From: Acidobacteriota bacterium
GTDB taxonomy: Bacteria > Acidobacteriota > Terriglobia > UBA7540
Direction of reading: 5' to 3'
Length of the DNA stretch: 21,711 nt
Assembly (NCBI GenBank): GCA_003171295.1
Contig: PMYF01000926.1
Location: 1-21,711, forward strand
Position numbers and translations under genes: made by a program. The number at the start of each line of letters is the position of its first letter. The first letter of the stretch is position 1. The notes under the pieces were generated by a model, which did not search any database, had not been told where the DNA came from, and worked only from the letters and a program-made list of their open reading frames with translations. Shown piece after piece: positions 1 through 7,133 of this stretch.

Positions 1-10
1 AGAAATGCTG

Positions 11-110
11 GGGAGAGGGTTGGTTTCTAGACGGGGCAGATCGATTTGAAATCCCAGCCCTCTCCCCTCGCGGGAGAGGGTGCCGAGCGTAGCGAGGCGG
101 GTGAGGGGGC
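11..110. repeat. GC-rich hairpin repeat, copy 1
   Basis: This 100-bp stretch recurs at 2031-2130 in the same orientation with six mismatches. It contains a perfect 9-bp stem, CCCTCTCCC (58-66) and GGGAGAGGG (72-80), with a 5-nt loop, followed by the tail CGGGTGAGGGGGC. The tail and the stem recur in every other copy of the family in this window. Its left part begins inside a GGGAGAGGG arm, so the window probably opens within a longer repeat cluster. No gene is seen in 1-183. Confidence 0.85.
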
Positions 111-183
111 CCCCGAGCGCCAGGGGTAAGGGGAGAAGGATTTTTGGAGTGGCTGCTGTCCTCAATAGTGAACAGCATTGGGG

Positions 184-453
184 CTAGCGGTAGATTTCTT
201 TGCGATGTCCGACGCGGAGAACAAGCACGACCAGTCGGTTGTCTTCGATCTTGCAGATGAGCCGGTAATCGCCCATGCGGTATTTCCAGAACTCGCCCAG
301 GCGCGAGCCGTGCAACGCTTTCCCGATGCTGCGCGGATCGTCCAGCTTCGCTACCCGTTCGTGAAGGAACTTCAGGATGCGCTTGGCATGCTGCGCGTCG
401 AGTTTGCTCAGCGCCCGCTCAACCTCGACGGACAGCTCCACGCTCCAGGCCAT
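184..453 (-). CDS. RelE/ParE-family toxin of a type II toxin-antitoxin pair
   Basis: The 89-aa product has the length and fold signature of the RelE/ParE toxin superfamily: an N-terminal helical hairpin (about residues 8-45) and then a beta-sheet part with WKYRMGDYRLICKIE (56-70) and LVLRVGHRKEIY (77-88). The basic and aromatic residues R59, R64, R80, H83, R84 and Y88 lie where such toxins carry their functional residues. RelE-type members cleave mRNA on the ribosome and ParE-type members act on gyrase; the sequence alone does not tell me which applies. It is the second gene of an operon, overlapping the antitoxin gene upstream by 35 nt, which suggests translational coupling. I chose the first ATG of the frame because it keeps the whole N-terminal helix. 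Confidence 0.85.
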   Translation of the reverse strand: MAWSVELSVEVERALSKLDAQHAKRILKFLHERVAKLDDPRSIGKALHGSRLGEFWKYRMGDYRLICKIEDNRLVVLVLRVGHRKEIYR

Positions 454-661
454 GACGTTTCATTACCTCTTTCAGGGGGATGGTCCGCTCCTCGCCGGTG
501 CGGATGCGTTCCAGCGCACCTTCGGCCAGATACATGTCCTCCATATCTTCCAGGTGCTCCAGGAGGGCTTCACGAACATAGAAGGTCTTCGTGCGTCCGG
601 TACGCCGGGCCAGCCTCTCCAGGCGTTTTTCAATGGACTGCGGAAGTCGAACTGCCAACAT
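419..661 (-). CDS. RelB-like ribbon-helix-helix antitoxin
   Basis: The 80-aa product starts with MLAVRLPQSIEKRLERLA, a beta-strand followed by helices as in ribbon-helix-helix DNA-binding proteins. The conserved-looking TGRTKTFYVREALLEHLED (residues 21-39) fits the second helix. The C-terminal half (about 40-80) is charged and would wrap the toxin. I chose the ATG at 661 because GAGG lies five bases upstream and the frame before it has no protein-like character. The frame stays open much further upstream, to 883, but that extension runs across the promoter and operator. Its role would be to neutralise the RelE-type toxin encoded by the overlapping downstream gene and to repress the operon. 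Family members of this type are often annotated as RHH-type rel operon repressor. Confidence 0.85.
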   Translation of the reverse strand: MLAVRLPQSIEKRLERLARRTGRTKTFYVREALLEHLEDMEDMYLAEGALERIRTGEERTIPLKEVMKRHGLERGAVRRG

Positions 662-670
662 AATCACCTC

Positions 671-687
671 GCTATACAAGTATAGCA
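671..687 (-). promoter_or_regulatory. Operator palindrome overlapping an extended -10 promoter of the toxin-antitoxin operon
   Basis: A perfect inverted repeat, GCTATAC-AA-GTATAGC (671-686), sits 9 bp before the antitoxin start codon. On the minus strand it contains TATACT (679-684) preceded by TGC (685-687), which is an extended -10 element; I see no good -35. Transcription would begin inside or just after the palindrome and leave a very short leader. A ribbon-helix-helix antitoxin dimer binding here would block RNA polymerase directly. The palindrome is seen; binding is inference. Confidence 0.6.
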
Positions 688-723
688 CCCACGAGTTATG
701 ATGAGTAGGCAGGTTTGAGGGCA

Positions 724-1914
724 ATGGAATTGCTGGGAACATGCCGACGAATTGTGATGGTTGGCTTGGCTGGAGTTTCCTGGCTCCTGCCGGTCGAGCC
801 GGCCAAAGACCAGACCAACCCGCCCGAACTGAAACTGCTGATCTCCATCGAGCAGCCGGCGCTCGCCAAACCCTACCCTGCACGTATCACGCTGCACCTT
901 CATAACGCTTCCGAGCGCACGCTCTGGCTCTATCGGCGCGCACGCGCCAAGGAGCAGCCGGTCGAGCGCGCTTATGACGAGAAACGCCCGGCAGAGTCCT
1001 CCGGCGGATCGACCCTGGAGGTCAAACTCCAGCCCGTGGATGCCAGGGCCGCACCGACCACGATTTCCCCTGCGAAAGGAGTGGCGCTCGAATATGTCGG
1101 GCTGCCAAAACCTAAACTCGTGAAGTTGGCGGCCGGCGACGACTACGAAGAAAAGGCAACCCTGCAATTGCGGGCGGCCCGGGCGGAGGGGCAGGAAGCC
1201 GTCTGGGGAGCGTACACGTTAACCGTGATCTATGGCGCCAGTTTTTCGAATGCCGCCGAATTTCAGCGCAACCTGGGCGCGCGGCTTTGGCAGGGCGAAG
1301 TGACCAGCAACGTCCTGGCCATCGAACTGCGCCCAGCCGCCGCCGACGCGGTCGGAACGGTGGGGGGAGCAGCGGTCAGGCCGGACCTCGAACCGCGCAC
1401 GGCGGTACGCGTTTCACTCATCGACGAGCAGGAACGGCTGATCGACCAGCAGGTCACCGGCCCGGACGGGCGGTTCTTATTTGAGCGACTGCCGCCCGGT
1501 CTCTACTGGGTCACGGCCCGGGACGAGGCGGCAAATGAGGACACCGCTGTATTCCACCACGTGGAACTGACCTCCGCCGCGCCCCGGGTGAACACCGATC
1601 TTGTCCTGTATCCGCCGGAGACCTACGAAGCGCAGAAGGTGCTGCATAAGCCGGTACTGTTCAAGGTGGTCGGCGCTTCCGGACAACCGGCCGAAAAGGT
1701 TTCGCTGGATGCCACCTGGTCGAACGGACCGGTGCTCGACGACGTCAAGGCCGCCACTGGAGAGGACGGCGTGGCCGTGATGGAATTGATTCCCGGCCGC
1801 AATTTCGTGACCCTCAAAGGCCGGGGCTGCCGCGACCAGCAGGAGCGCGCGGACGTTGCATCAGGGAAAGGCGTGGACGGCTTTAAGCTAGGATTTGAGT
1901 GCGAGAAGAAGTGA
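724..1914 (+). CDS. Exported protein of unknown function with a carboxypeptidase-regulatory-like domain
   Basis: This 396-aa product begins with a signal-peptide-like segment: a short polar start with CRR, then the hydrophobic IVMVGLAGVSWLLPV, with likely cleavage near residue 27. Two beta-rich parts follow. Residues about 35-205 read like an Ig-like or DUF-type periplasmic domain with strand patterns such as YPARITLHLHNAS. Residues about 225-295 match the pattern of carboxypeptidase-regulatory-like (SpaA/Cna-B type) folds: VRVSLIDEQERLID, then GPDGRFLFERLPPGLYWV. A last segment (about 300-396) may be another such fold and contains two cysteines. I prefer ATG 724, with GAGG at 717-720, over the in-frame TTG at 715. 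No enzymatic motif is visible. It lies alone on the plus strand, diverging from the toxin-antitoxin operon, between two repeat clusters. Confidence 0.75.
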   Translation: MELLGTCRRIVMVGLAGVSWLLPVEPAKDQTNPPELKLLISIEQPALAKPYPARITLHLHNASERTLWLYRRARAKEQPVERAYDEKRPAESSGGSTLEVKLQPVDARAAPTTISPAKGVALEYVGLPKPKLVKLAAGDDYEEKATLQLRAARAEGQEAVWGAYTLTVIYGASFSNAAEFQRNLGARLWQGEVTSNVLAIELRPAAADAVGTVGGAAVRPDLEPRTAVRVSLIDEQERLIDQQVTGPDGRFLFERLPPGLYWVTARDEAANEDTAVFHHVELTSAAPRVNTDLVLYPPETYEAQKVLHKPVLFKVVGASGQPAEKVSLDATWSNGPVLDDVKAATGEDGVAVMELIPGRNFVTLKGRGCRDQQERADVASGKGVDGFKLGFECEKK

Positions 1915-1925
1915 GTGGCGGCGCC

Positions 1926-2130
1926 GCCCCCTCACCCGGCCCGCTCCGGCTGGTGAAAACGCCGGGAGCGGGCCACCCTCTCCCGCGAGGGGAGAGGGCG
2001 GAAATCATAAATCCCTCACTCTGCCGCGAGGGGAGAGGGTTGGTTTCTGGAGGGGGCGGATCGATTTGAGATCCCAGCCCTCTCCCCTTGCGGGAGAGGG
2101 TGCCGAGCGTAGCAAGGCGGGTGAGGGGGC
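1926..2130. repeat. Cluster of GC-rich hairpin repeats before the DUF559 gene
   Basis: The cluster has three parts. A unit at 1927-2000 starts with CCCCTCACCCGGCCCGCTCC and ends in the stem CCCTCTCCC (1976-1984) / GGGAGAGGG (1990-1998). A degenerate unit covers about 2014-2039. The unit at 2031-2130 is the second copy of the repeat at 11-110, with stem 2078-2086/2092-2100. The unit at 1927 recurs directly at 2544, on the other side of the DUF559 gene, 617 bp away. An open frame runs through the repeats but encodes only repeat-derived peptide and is not annotated as a gene. Confidence 0.85.
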
Positions 2131-2159
2131 TGCGTCCTCACCGCGCAAGAGAAGAGTAT

Positions 2160-2516
2160 ATGACCAAACCTCCACCACGCCCTCGCGAATTGCGGAAACA
2201 GCGCACCCCGGCTGAAACTGCGGCTTGGTGGTTGCTACGCAATCGGCAGGTGCTGGGATTGAAATTCCGTCGTCAGTGCCCGCTGGGAAGATTTGTGGTG
2301 GACTTCTACTGCTCCGAAGCTCGGCTAGTGATCGAGTTCGATGGCAGCGTGCACTCGCAGCCCTCGCAGATGAGGAAGGACCGCGCGAAAGACGGCTTCC
2401 TGCGGTTGCTGGGCCTGCGCGTGCTGCGGCTTCCGAATGGCTTGGTGCTGGAGGATCCCGAGGCGTTTTGCAGCAAGGTTTCCGAAGCCGTGGGTGAGTC
2501 TTTGAAGAAGATCTGA
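2160..2516 (+). CDS. DUF559 (Vsr-endonuclease-like) protein
   Basis: The 118-aa product has the hallmarks of the DUF559 family, small proteins with a predicted PD-(D/E)XK/Vsr-like nuclease fold. These are an N-terminal RELRKQRTPAETAAWWLLRN (residues 9-28), KFRRQCPLGRFVVDFY (35-50) with D48, and the core LVIEFDGSVH (56-65) carrying E59, D61 and H65. The C-terminal LLGLRVLRLPN strand-turn is also typical. Length is normal for the family. I chose ATG 2160, with purine-rich GAAGAG just upstream, because the frame before it is repeat sequence. The gene is enclosed by direct copies of the hairpin repeat (1927-2000 and 2544-2614). Family members are predicted DNA endonucleases; activity here is inference, and its substrate is unknown. 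Confidence 0.85.
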   Translation: MTKPPPRPRELRKQRTPAETAAWWLLRNRQVLGLKFRRQCPLGRFVVDFYCSEARLVIEFDGSVHSQPSQMRKDRAKDGFLRLLGLRVLRLPNGLVLEDPEAFCSKVSEAVGESLKKI

Positions 2517-2543
2517 GGCAGGAGTTTGCTTTTTGGGCGCGGG

Positions 2544-2730
2544 CCCCCTCACCCGGCCCGCTCCGGCTGATGAAAACGCCGGCAGCGGGCCACCCTCTCA
2601 CGCAAGGGAGAGGGTTAGAAATCAAGAGGGGGCGAGGGATAGAAATCGAATAACCAGCCCTATCGCTTGGGAGGCTATCTCAAGACTCACGAATCCCCGC
2701 CCTCTCCCGTAAGGGGAGAGGGCGGGAGAA
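2544..2730. repeat. GC-rich hairpin repeats after the DUF559 gene
   Basis: The unit at 2544-2614 copies 1927-1998, with the same CCCCTCACCCGGCCCGCTCC start and an imperfect stem CCCTCTC (2593-2599) / GAGAGGG (2608-2614). A 13-bp perfect stem follows at 2696-2708 and 2714-2726 (CCCGCCCTCTCCC and its complement). The spacer TCGAATAACCAGCCCT (2646-2661) reappears in reverse complement at 13184-13199, so the repeated unit is longer than the hairpin. The hairpin at 2696-2726 lies 57 bp past the korB stop codon and could also end that transcript. Confidence 0.85.
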
Positions 2731-2782
2731 GAAATGGAGAGTTGGAGAATGAAAAGGGTAAGCCTGCCACGTCGACTCTGCC

Positions 2783-3832
2783 TCACATGAGCGACTGCAT
2801 CACCTGGTCCAGGACTTCCTTGGGAGGGCGCACGGTGGATTCCGGCAGGGTTGCCAGCGGCTCCTCTACGACATTCAACAAATCAATGAAACTCGGCCGT
2901 TGCGTGTCCACATAGAAGAGCCCGGTCACGATCTCGCCCTTGTCATGAGACTCGATGAGCGCGCGCAGGGCTTCACCCCTTTGGGTGGCGTCATAGTCAG
3001 TTGAGAGCTTGCGGAGCAGGATGTGCGAGCCGTCGTGCAGAGTGATATTCGTTGTCGTCCCCGGATCATAATCCACAGAAATGTCCTCGAAGAACGGAAC
3101 AAAGCTTACCTCCGAGATCGGCTCATCGTGATCCTTCACGTAGCTGTAGGACTTTGTAGAGCCTTCATGATCGTTGAAGGTGACACAGGGAGAGATGACG
3201 TCGAGCATAGCGGTGCCGTGATGGGCGAGCGCGCCTTTGAGGAGGGCGAGCAATTGCCGTTTGTCGCCGGAAAACGAGCGGGCGACATAGGTGGCGCCGA
3301 GTTGGATGGCCAGCGCACAGGTATCAATGGCCGGCAGGTCGTTGACGACTCCGGTCTTGAGCTTGGAGCCGGCATCCGCCGTGGCGGAGAATTGCCCCTT
3401 GGTGAGGCCATACACGCCGTTGTCCTCGATGATGTAAATGATGGGGAGGTTGCGACGCATCAAATGTACGAACTGGCCGATGCCGATGGAGGCACTGTCG
3501 CCGTCGCCACTCACGCCCATGGCGATCAGGTGTCGGTTGGCCAGTAGGGCGCCGGTGGCCACTGAAGGCATGCGCCCGTGTACGGCGTTTACACCATAGG
3601 CGGTGTTCAGAAAGTAGGCCGGACTTTTCGAGGAGCAGCCGATTCCGGAAAGCTTGGCGACGCGATGGGGTTCGACGCCCATCTCGAAGCAGGCTTCAAT
3701 GATGCGCTCGGAGATCGCGTTGTGGCCGCAACCCGCGCACAGGGTGCTCTTGTTGCCCTTGTAGTGAGCCATTTCCAGGCCAATGCGGTTGGTCTTGGCG
3801 GAGGGCACAGGGGGAACTGTGGTTGTTGCCAT
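2783..3832 (-). CDS. korB: 2-oxoacid:ferredoxin oxidoreductase, beta subunit (KorB-like)
   Basis: The 349-aa product is the thiamine-diphosphate and Fe-S subunit of a 2-oxoacid:ferredoxin oxidoreductase, which decarboxylates a 2-oxoacid to acyl-CoA while reducing ferredoxin. Visible features are the cluster cysteines LCAGCGH (C32, C35), GIGC (C66) and SPC (C216). The cofactor motif is GDGDSASIGIGQF (109-121), with IIEDNGVYGLTKGQ (134-147). HGRMPSVATG (85-94) is also as in KorB. 2-Oxoglutarate is the likeliest substrate, but pyruvate or branched-chain acids cannot be excluded. I chose ATG 3832 because it follows the alpha-subunit stop after one base and has AGGAGG inside the end of that gene. 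The frame extends further upstream to 4036 only as overlap with the alpha gene. Confidence 0.92.
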   Translation of the reverse strand: MATTTVPPVPSAKTNRIGLEMAHYKGNKSTLCAGCGHNAISERIIEACFEMGVEPHRVAKLSGIGCSSKSPAYFLNTAYGVNAVHGRMPSVATGALLANRHLIAMGVSGDGDSASIGIGQFVHLMRRNLPIIYIIEDNGVYGLTKGQFSATADAGSKLKTGVVNDLPAIDTCALAIQLGATYVARSFSGDKRQLLALLKGALAHHGTAMLDVISPCVTFNDHEGSTKSYSYVKDHDEPISEVSFVPFFEDISVDYDPGTTTNITLHDGSHILLRKLSTDYDATQRGEALRALIESHDKGEIVTGLFYVDTQRPSFIDLLNVVEEPLATLPESTVRPPKEVLDQVMQSLM

Positions 3833-3833
3833 A

Positions 3834-5678
3834 CTATTTCGTAGCCTCCTGGGAAGCGATTTCGCGGGTAACGGTGAGCGCGTCGAGGGACAAGCCACTG
3901 TAATGGCGGATACTGCGGAGCCTGGAGATTTCGTCCGCATTACATTCCAGCCGCAGCAGGCCCAGCATCTGGGCATCGCGGTTCTGATCGACGACATACA
4001 CGCGCTGGTGCCGGTGAATAAAATCATGAACCTCACGGGCGAAGGGGAAAGCCCGCAGGCGGCAATAGCTGGCGTCGATATCGTGCTCGCGTCGTAACTG
4101 GTCGAGGCTCTCCTCTATGGCCCAGTGGCTGGTGCCGTAAGCAATGATGCCCACCTCACGCTTTGCGGATTCCGTAACGACTGGGCCCGGCACCTTCTGG
4201 CGCGCGGTTTCGAACTTGCGATCCAGCCGGTCGACGTTATTCACGTAGACCTCTGGGCGCTCACTGTAAATGGCCTTCTCGTTGTGTCCGCTGCCGCGCG
4301 CAAACCACCCAGCAAGGGGTTCCGGCGTGCCCGGAAGTGTGCGGTAGCCAATACCGTCACCCTCCACATCCTTGTAACGTTCGAAGCCGCCCCTCTGCCG
4401 CACTTCCTCGGCGCTCAGCACTTTGCCGCGCCTCATGGGCTTGGTCGGATACGGGAAGGGGTCGGACATCCAGGTGTTCATTCCCAAGTCGAGGTCACAC
4501 ATGACGAAAACGGGTGTCTGCAGCTCCTCCGCGAGGTCGAAGGCGTCAATGGCCATCGTGAAGCATTCGCTAACGGAGCAAGGCAGCAGCATCAGGTGCT
4601 TGGTGTCGCCGTGAGAAAGAAGGGCCGTGGAGAGGATGTCGCCTTGAGCCGTGCGGGTGGGCAGGCCCGTAGAGGGTCCTAAGCGCTGGATGTCGAAAAT
4701 GACGGCGGGGATTTCCGCGTAATAACCAAAACCTGTAAATTCCGCCATCAGGGAAATACCCGGCCCGGAGGTGGCCGTCATGGAGCGCGCCCCGGCCCAC
4801 CCTGCGCCCAACACCATGCCCAGCGCCGCCAGTTCATCCTCGGCCTGCACAATGGCAAAAGTCGCCTTCCCCGTCTCCTTGTCGATACGATAGCGTTTCA
4901 TGTACTCGATGAGGGTTTCGCAGACCGAGGAGGACGGCGTGATGGGGTACCAGGTCACTACCGTAACGCCCGCAAACATCGCGCCAAGGGCCGCCGCCTG
5001 GTTGCCTTCAATCAGAATCTTCCCCTGCGTGGCGTTCAGGCGCTCCAGGAAGTAGTGATCCGCCTTCACCAGGTTCTTTTCGGCAAACTCGAAGCCTGCG
5101 CGCGCGGCGTTCCAGTTGAGTTCCGCAGCTTTGGCCTTTTTCTGGAACTGCTTCTGGAGTGCCTTGTGGATCTCCTCCATGTCGATGCCCAATAACTTGG
5201 CCAGGACGCCGTCGTAAACCATGTTCCGAACCAGCTTGCGCAGGCGGGCATCCGGGCAAATCGGCGTCACCAGCGGATCAAAAGGAACGGGATAGAAGAC
5301 CACGTCATCGCGCAGCCGCTTCAAATTCAGCCGCTCGTCGTAGACGCACGCCGCGCCGGGTCGGAGGCTCAGCACATCTTCCTCGGCGGTCTCGGGGTTC
5401 ATCGCCACCAAGAATTCGCAATCCTTACGGCGAGCGACGTAGCCTTGCTTGGAAGCCCGGATCGTAAACCAGGTAGGAAGGCCGGCGATATTGGAGGGGA
5501 AGAGGTTCTTCGCTGAGACGGGGATTCCCATCTGGAAAATCGCGCGCAGGAGAACCAGGTTGGCCGTCTGGCTGCCGGAGCCGTTTACCGTCGCCACCTG
5601 AATGCTTAGATCGTTTACACAGCGGACTTGGCCCGCCGGTGATATCGCTTCTTTCGGCTCAACGTGCATAATAGCCAT
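3834..5678 (-). CDS. korA: 2-oxoacid:ferredoxin oxidoreductase, fused gamma-alpha subunit (KorA-like)
   Basis: The 614-aa product joins two domains that are separate subunits in some relatives. The gamma domain covers about residues 25-205 (start IQVATVNGSGSQTANLVLLR). The alpha pyrimidine-binding domain runs from about 222, with WYPITPSSSVCETL (243-256), EDELAALGMVLGAGWAGARS (280-299), TSGPG (303-307) and LGPSTGLPTRTAQGD (333-347). The C-terminal transketolase-like domain spans about 508-605. This gamma-alpha fusion plus a separate beta subunit without its own ferredoxin domain is the common KorAB arrangement. Reduced ferredoxin must be carried by another protein; the ferredoxin encoded at 9905-10204 is one candidate. 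The ATG has AGAGGGA upstream at good spacing. It heads a two-gene operon with the beta gene one base downstream. Confidence 0.92.
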   Translation of the reverse strand: MAIMHVEPKEAISPAGQVRCVNDLSIQVATVNGSGSQTANLVLLRAIFQMGIPVSAKNLFPSNIAGLPTWFTIRASKQGYVARRKDCEFLVAMNPETAEEDVLSLRPGAACVYDERLNLKRLRDDVVFYPVPFDPLVTPICPDARLRKLVRNMVYDGVLAKLLGIDMEEIHKALQKQFQKKAKAAELNWNAARAGFEFAEKNLVKADHYFLERLNATQGKILIEGNQAAALGAMFAGVTVVTWYPITPSSSVCETLIEYMKRYRIDKETGKATFAIVQAEDELAALGMVLGAGWAGARSMTATSGPGISLMAEFTGFGYYAEIPAVIFDIQRLGPSTGLPTRTAQGDILSTALLSHGDTKHLMLLPCSVSECFTMAIDAFDLAEELQTPVFVMCDLDLGMNTWMSDPFPYPTKPMRRGKVLSAEEVRQRGGFERYKDVEGDGIGYRTLPGTPEPLAGWFARGSGHNEKAIYSERPEVYVNNVDRLDRKFETARQKVPGPVVTESAKREVGIIAYGTSHWAIEESLDQLRREHDIDASYCRLRAFPFAREVHDFIHRHQRVYVVDQNRDAQMLGLLRLECNADEISRLRSIRHYSGLSLDALTVTREIASQEATK

Positions 5679-5715
5679 CGGATCCCTCTGCAGTCACCCT
5701 TTGAAACCGGATTAA

Positions 5716-5748
5716 GCTTGCTCCCTTCTCCATGGGCCCGGAGCAAGC
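5716..5748 (-). promoter_or_regulatory. Inverted repeat in the korA upstream or leader region
   Basis: GCTTGCTCC (5716-5724) and GGAGCAAGC (5740-5748) are perfect 9-bp arms around a 15-nt spacer that includes CCATGGGCCC. The structure lies 38-70 bp before the korA start codon. It could be an operator half-site pair or a leader hairpin. The repeat is seen; its function is inference. Confidence 0.35.
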
Positions 5749-5967
5749 CACTGAGATTTGGCCGAGCGGGGCCCCCGCTGCGGCGCAAAGGTCAGGGAGA
5801 GAGGCTAAACAAGTCAAGAACCCCCCGTCCGCAAATAAACACCGGCCGGATGTTAACAATGCCGACGGGCAGGGCGAACAAGAACTCGCGCCTACCCATG
5901 CAGCCGGGCCGTCCCGTTACCGCGGGATCGCCCCCACGCCCATGCCTGCAAGGCGCGCGCCGCACCC

Positions 5968-5989
5968 CCTGTAGCGGAGCCGCTACAGG
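5968..5989. repeat. REP-like palindrome containing GTAG
   Basis: CCTGTAGCGG (5968-5977) and CCGCTACAGG (5980-5989) pair perfectly over 10 bp with a two-base centre. GTAG occurs on both strands, as in REP elements, but the stem differs from the REPs around the transposase gene at 14338. It would be a separate REP class or an unrelated palindrome. Confidence 0.5.
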
Positions 5990-6201
5990 TTATTCGCACC
6001 CTACTGGAAACATGATGCCCTCTCCCTCAACTTTTTCATTATAGCAAAGAAGGTGCGCAATTTGGCCTACAAGATGCGAGGGTGCCCGAGGCCCATAGCT
6101 TCAGGGTTAGCGATGGAATGCAGTGTGGCCCCGGAGAGTCTGGGTAAGAACCCTATCTGGGGCGGCGATCTATGCCGCCAGCCTTTCATTCTCAATGAAC
6201 G

Positions 6202-6223
6202 GGCGCGCCTGGAGCGCCGCTAC
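6202..6223 (-). repeat. Possible REP with GTAG head
   Basis: Read on the minus strand, GTAG (6223-6220) is followed by a stem GGCGC/GCGCC (6218-6214 with 6206-6202) around a 7-nt loop. The stem is only 5 bp, so this is weaker than the other REP candidates. It lies 50 bp past the stop codon of the PilZ gene. Confidence 0.35.
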
Positions 6224-6272
6224 AATCCATGAAGGCACGTTGTCACAGAGACTCCCGGGGGTGGAAGGCAGG

Positions 6273-7133
6273 TCACTTCCGCGAAGCCTGCTCGGTGGGC
6301 TTGGGGGGCACGACTTTGCTCCGAGTGCCAAACAGCTCGCGAAAGCGGGTGCGCAGGGCATCATCGGCGGAGCGGATCAGTTGTGCGCTGCGAGAAGTCA
6401 TTTGCTCCGCAAGGTCCGCTCGCAGGCCGATCAGCGAAGCCGCGGACTCTTCATAGGATTGCTGGGAGCCCTCGCGCAATCGCTCCTCGGCATCACGGAT
6501 GAGGACATCCACTTGCGCGCGGAACTCCTCCAGACTGCTGCGCGTAAGTTCCTCGGCCTGAGTGCGCAGGATCTCGAGAACGGACTCCACCAGTTGTTGG
6601 GCGCGCCGCTCGAACTCCCCCAGTCGCTGCTCAACGGTGGAGAGGACCGGAGGGCGCATCCGCGCCGGCGGAACCGGCGCAGGCGCAGCTACCGGCGCAG
6701 AAGCCACAGCACGGGAGGATTGTTCGGCGGCCGCCAGGCGCCCCTGCACCATGCTCTTGGCGACAGATTCCCAGTCGGCGGGCGGGTTAGACACGCCCCA
6801 AATGTTCTGCGGTTTAATAAGTTGCACGGCGATTTCGTGGCCGGTTACTCCCTCCGCGGGATCCCAAACCTTGACACAGACGGCGTTGCCCGTGGTACCG
6901 GCCTTGGGACATTCCAACGTGACGAGCATTCCGACCAGGACTCGATAGGAGGTGCGCAGTCTGCAGCCGTGCAGGTTTACAAGCACGGTCTGCGTCAGCT
7001 CCCGAAACGGCTGCCCGGCGGCGTCCCGGCCGGAGAGGAATACCGGCGTGACGAATTCAATCCGGGTGCTCCGCCTCGGAGTGGCTGGCACGTCCTGCGT
7101 TTTCGCCGTGTGGGAGAAGAGGTTGCTATCCAT
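6273..7133 (-). CDS. PilZ-domain protein with a C-terminal coiled coil
   Basis: The 286-aa product has an N-terminal PilZ-like beta-barrel domain at about residues 18-110. It starts with RRSTRIEFVTPVFLSG, where R20 and R24 form the RxxxR element that binds cyclic di-GMP in known members. The second element, D/N-x-S-x-x-G, is degenerate: N53-L-H55-G-C-R58. Residues 145-165 are a Pro/Ala-rich linker. Residues 165-270 are heptad-like and charged (VEQRLGEFERRAQQLVESVL and onward), predicting a long coiled coil. The tail is basic and proline-rich. I chose ATG 7133 because the domain begins about 18 residues in, as in similar proteins; the frame is open up to 7205. A regulatory or scaffold role is inferred. 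No neighbouring gene explains its output. Confidence 0.75.
   Translation of the reverse strand: MDSNLFSHTAKTQDVPATPRRSTRIEFVTPVFLSGRDAAGQPFRELTQTVLVNLHGCRLRTSYRVLVGMLVTLECPKAGTTGNAVCVKVWDPAEGVTGHEIAVQLIKPQNIWGVSNPPADWESVAKSMVQGRLAAAEQSSRAVASAPVAAPAPVPPARMRPPVLSTVEQRLGEFERRAQQLVESVLEILRTQAEELTRSSLEEFRAQVDVLIRDAEERLREGSQQSYEESAASLIGLRADLAEQMTSRSAQLIRSADDALRTRFRELFGTRSKVVPPKPTEQASRK

Larger units (their letters stand above)
5679..6272. other. Gene-free region upstream of korA
   Basis: No open frame here looks like a protein. The stretch is the korA upstream region on its left and the tail of the PilZ gene on its right. It holds three inverted repeats that are listed separately (5716-5748, 5968-5989, 6202-6223). 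I found no convincing -35/-10 pair for korA. Confidence 0.5.

Noticed and set aside
715..723. TTG start for the exported protein
   Set aside because: The ATG at 724 has the better-placed GAGG; TTG would have no usable ribosome binding site.
1895..2215. Proline- and glycine-rich open frame on the plus strand
   Set aside because: Its product is mainly translated repeat; it overlaps the DUF559 start in another frame.
2005..2625. 206-aa open frame on the minus strand
   Set aside because: It is antisense to the DUF559 gene and repeat sequence.
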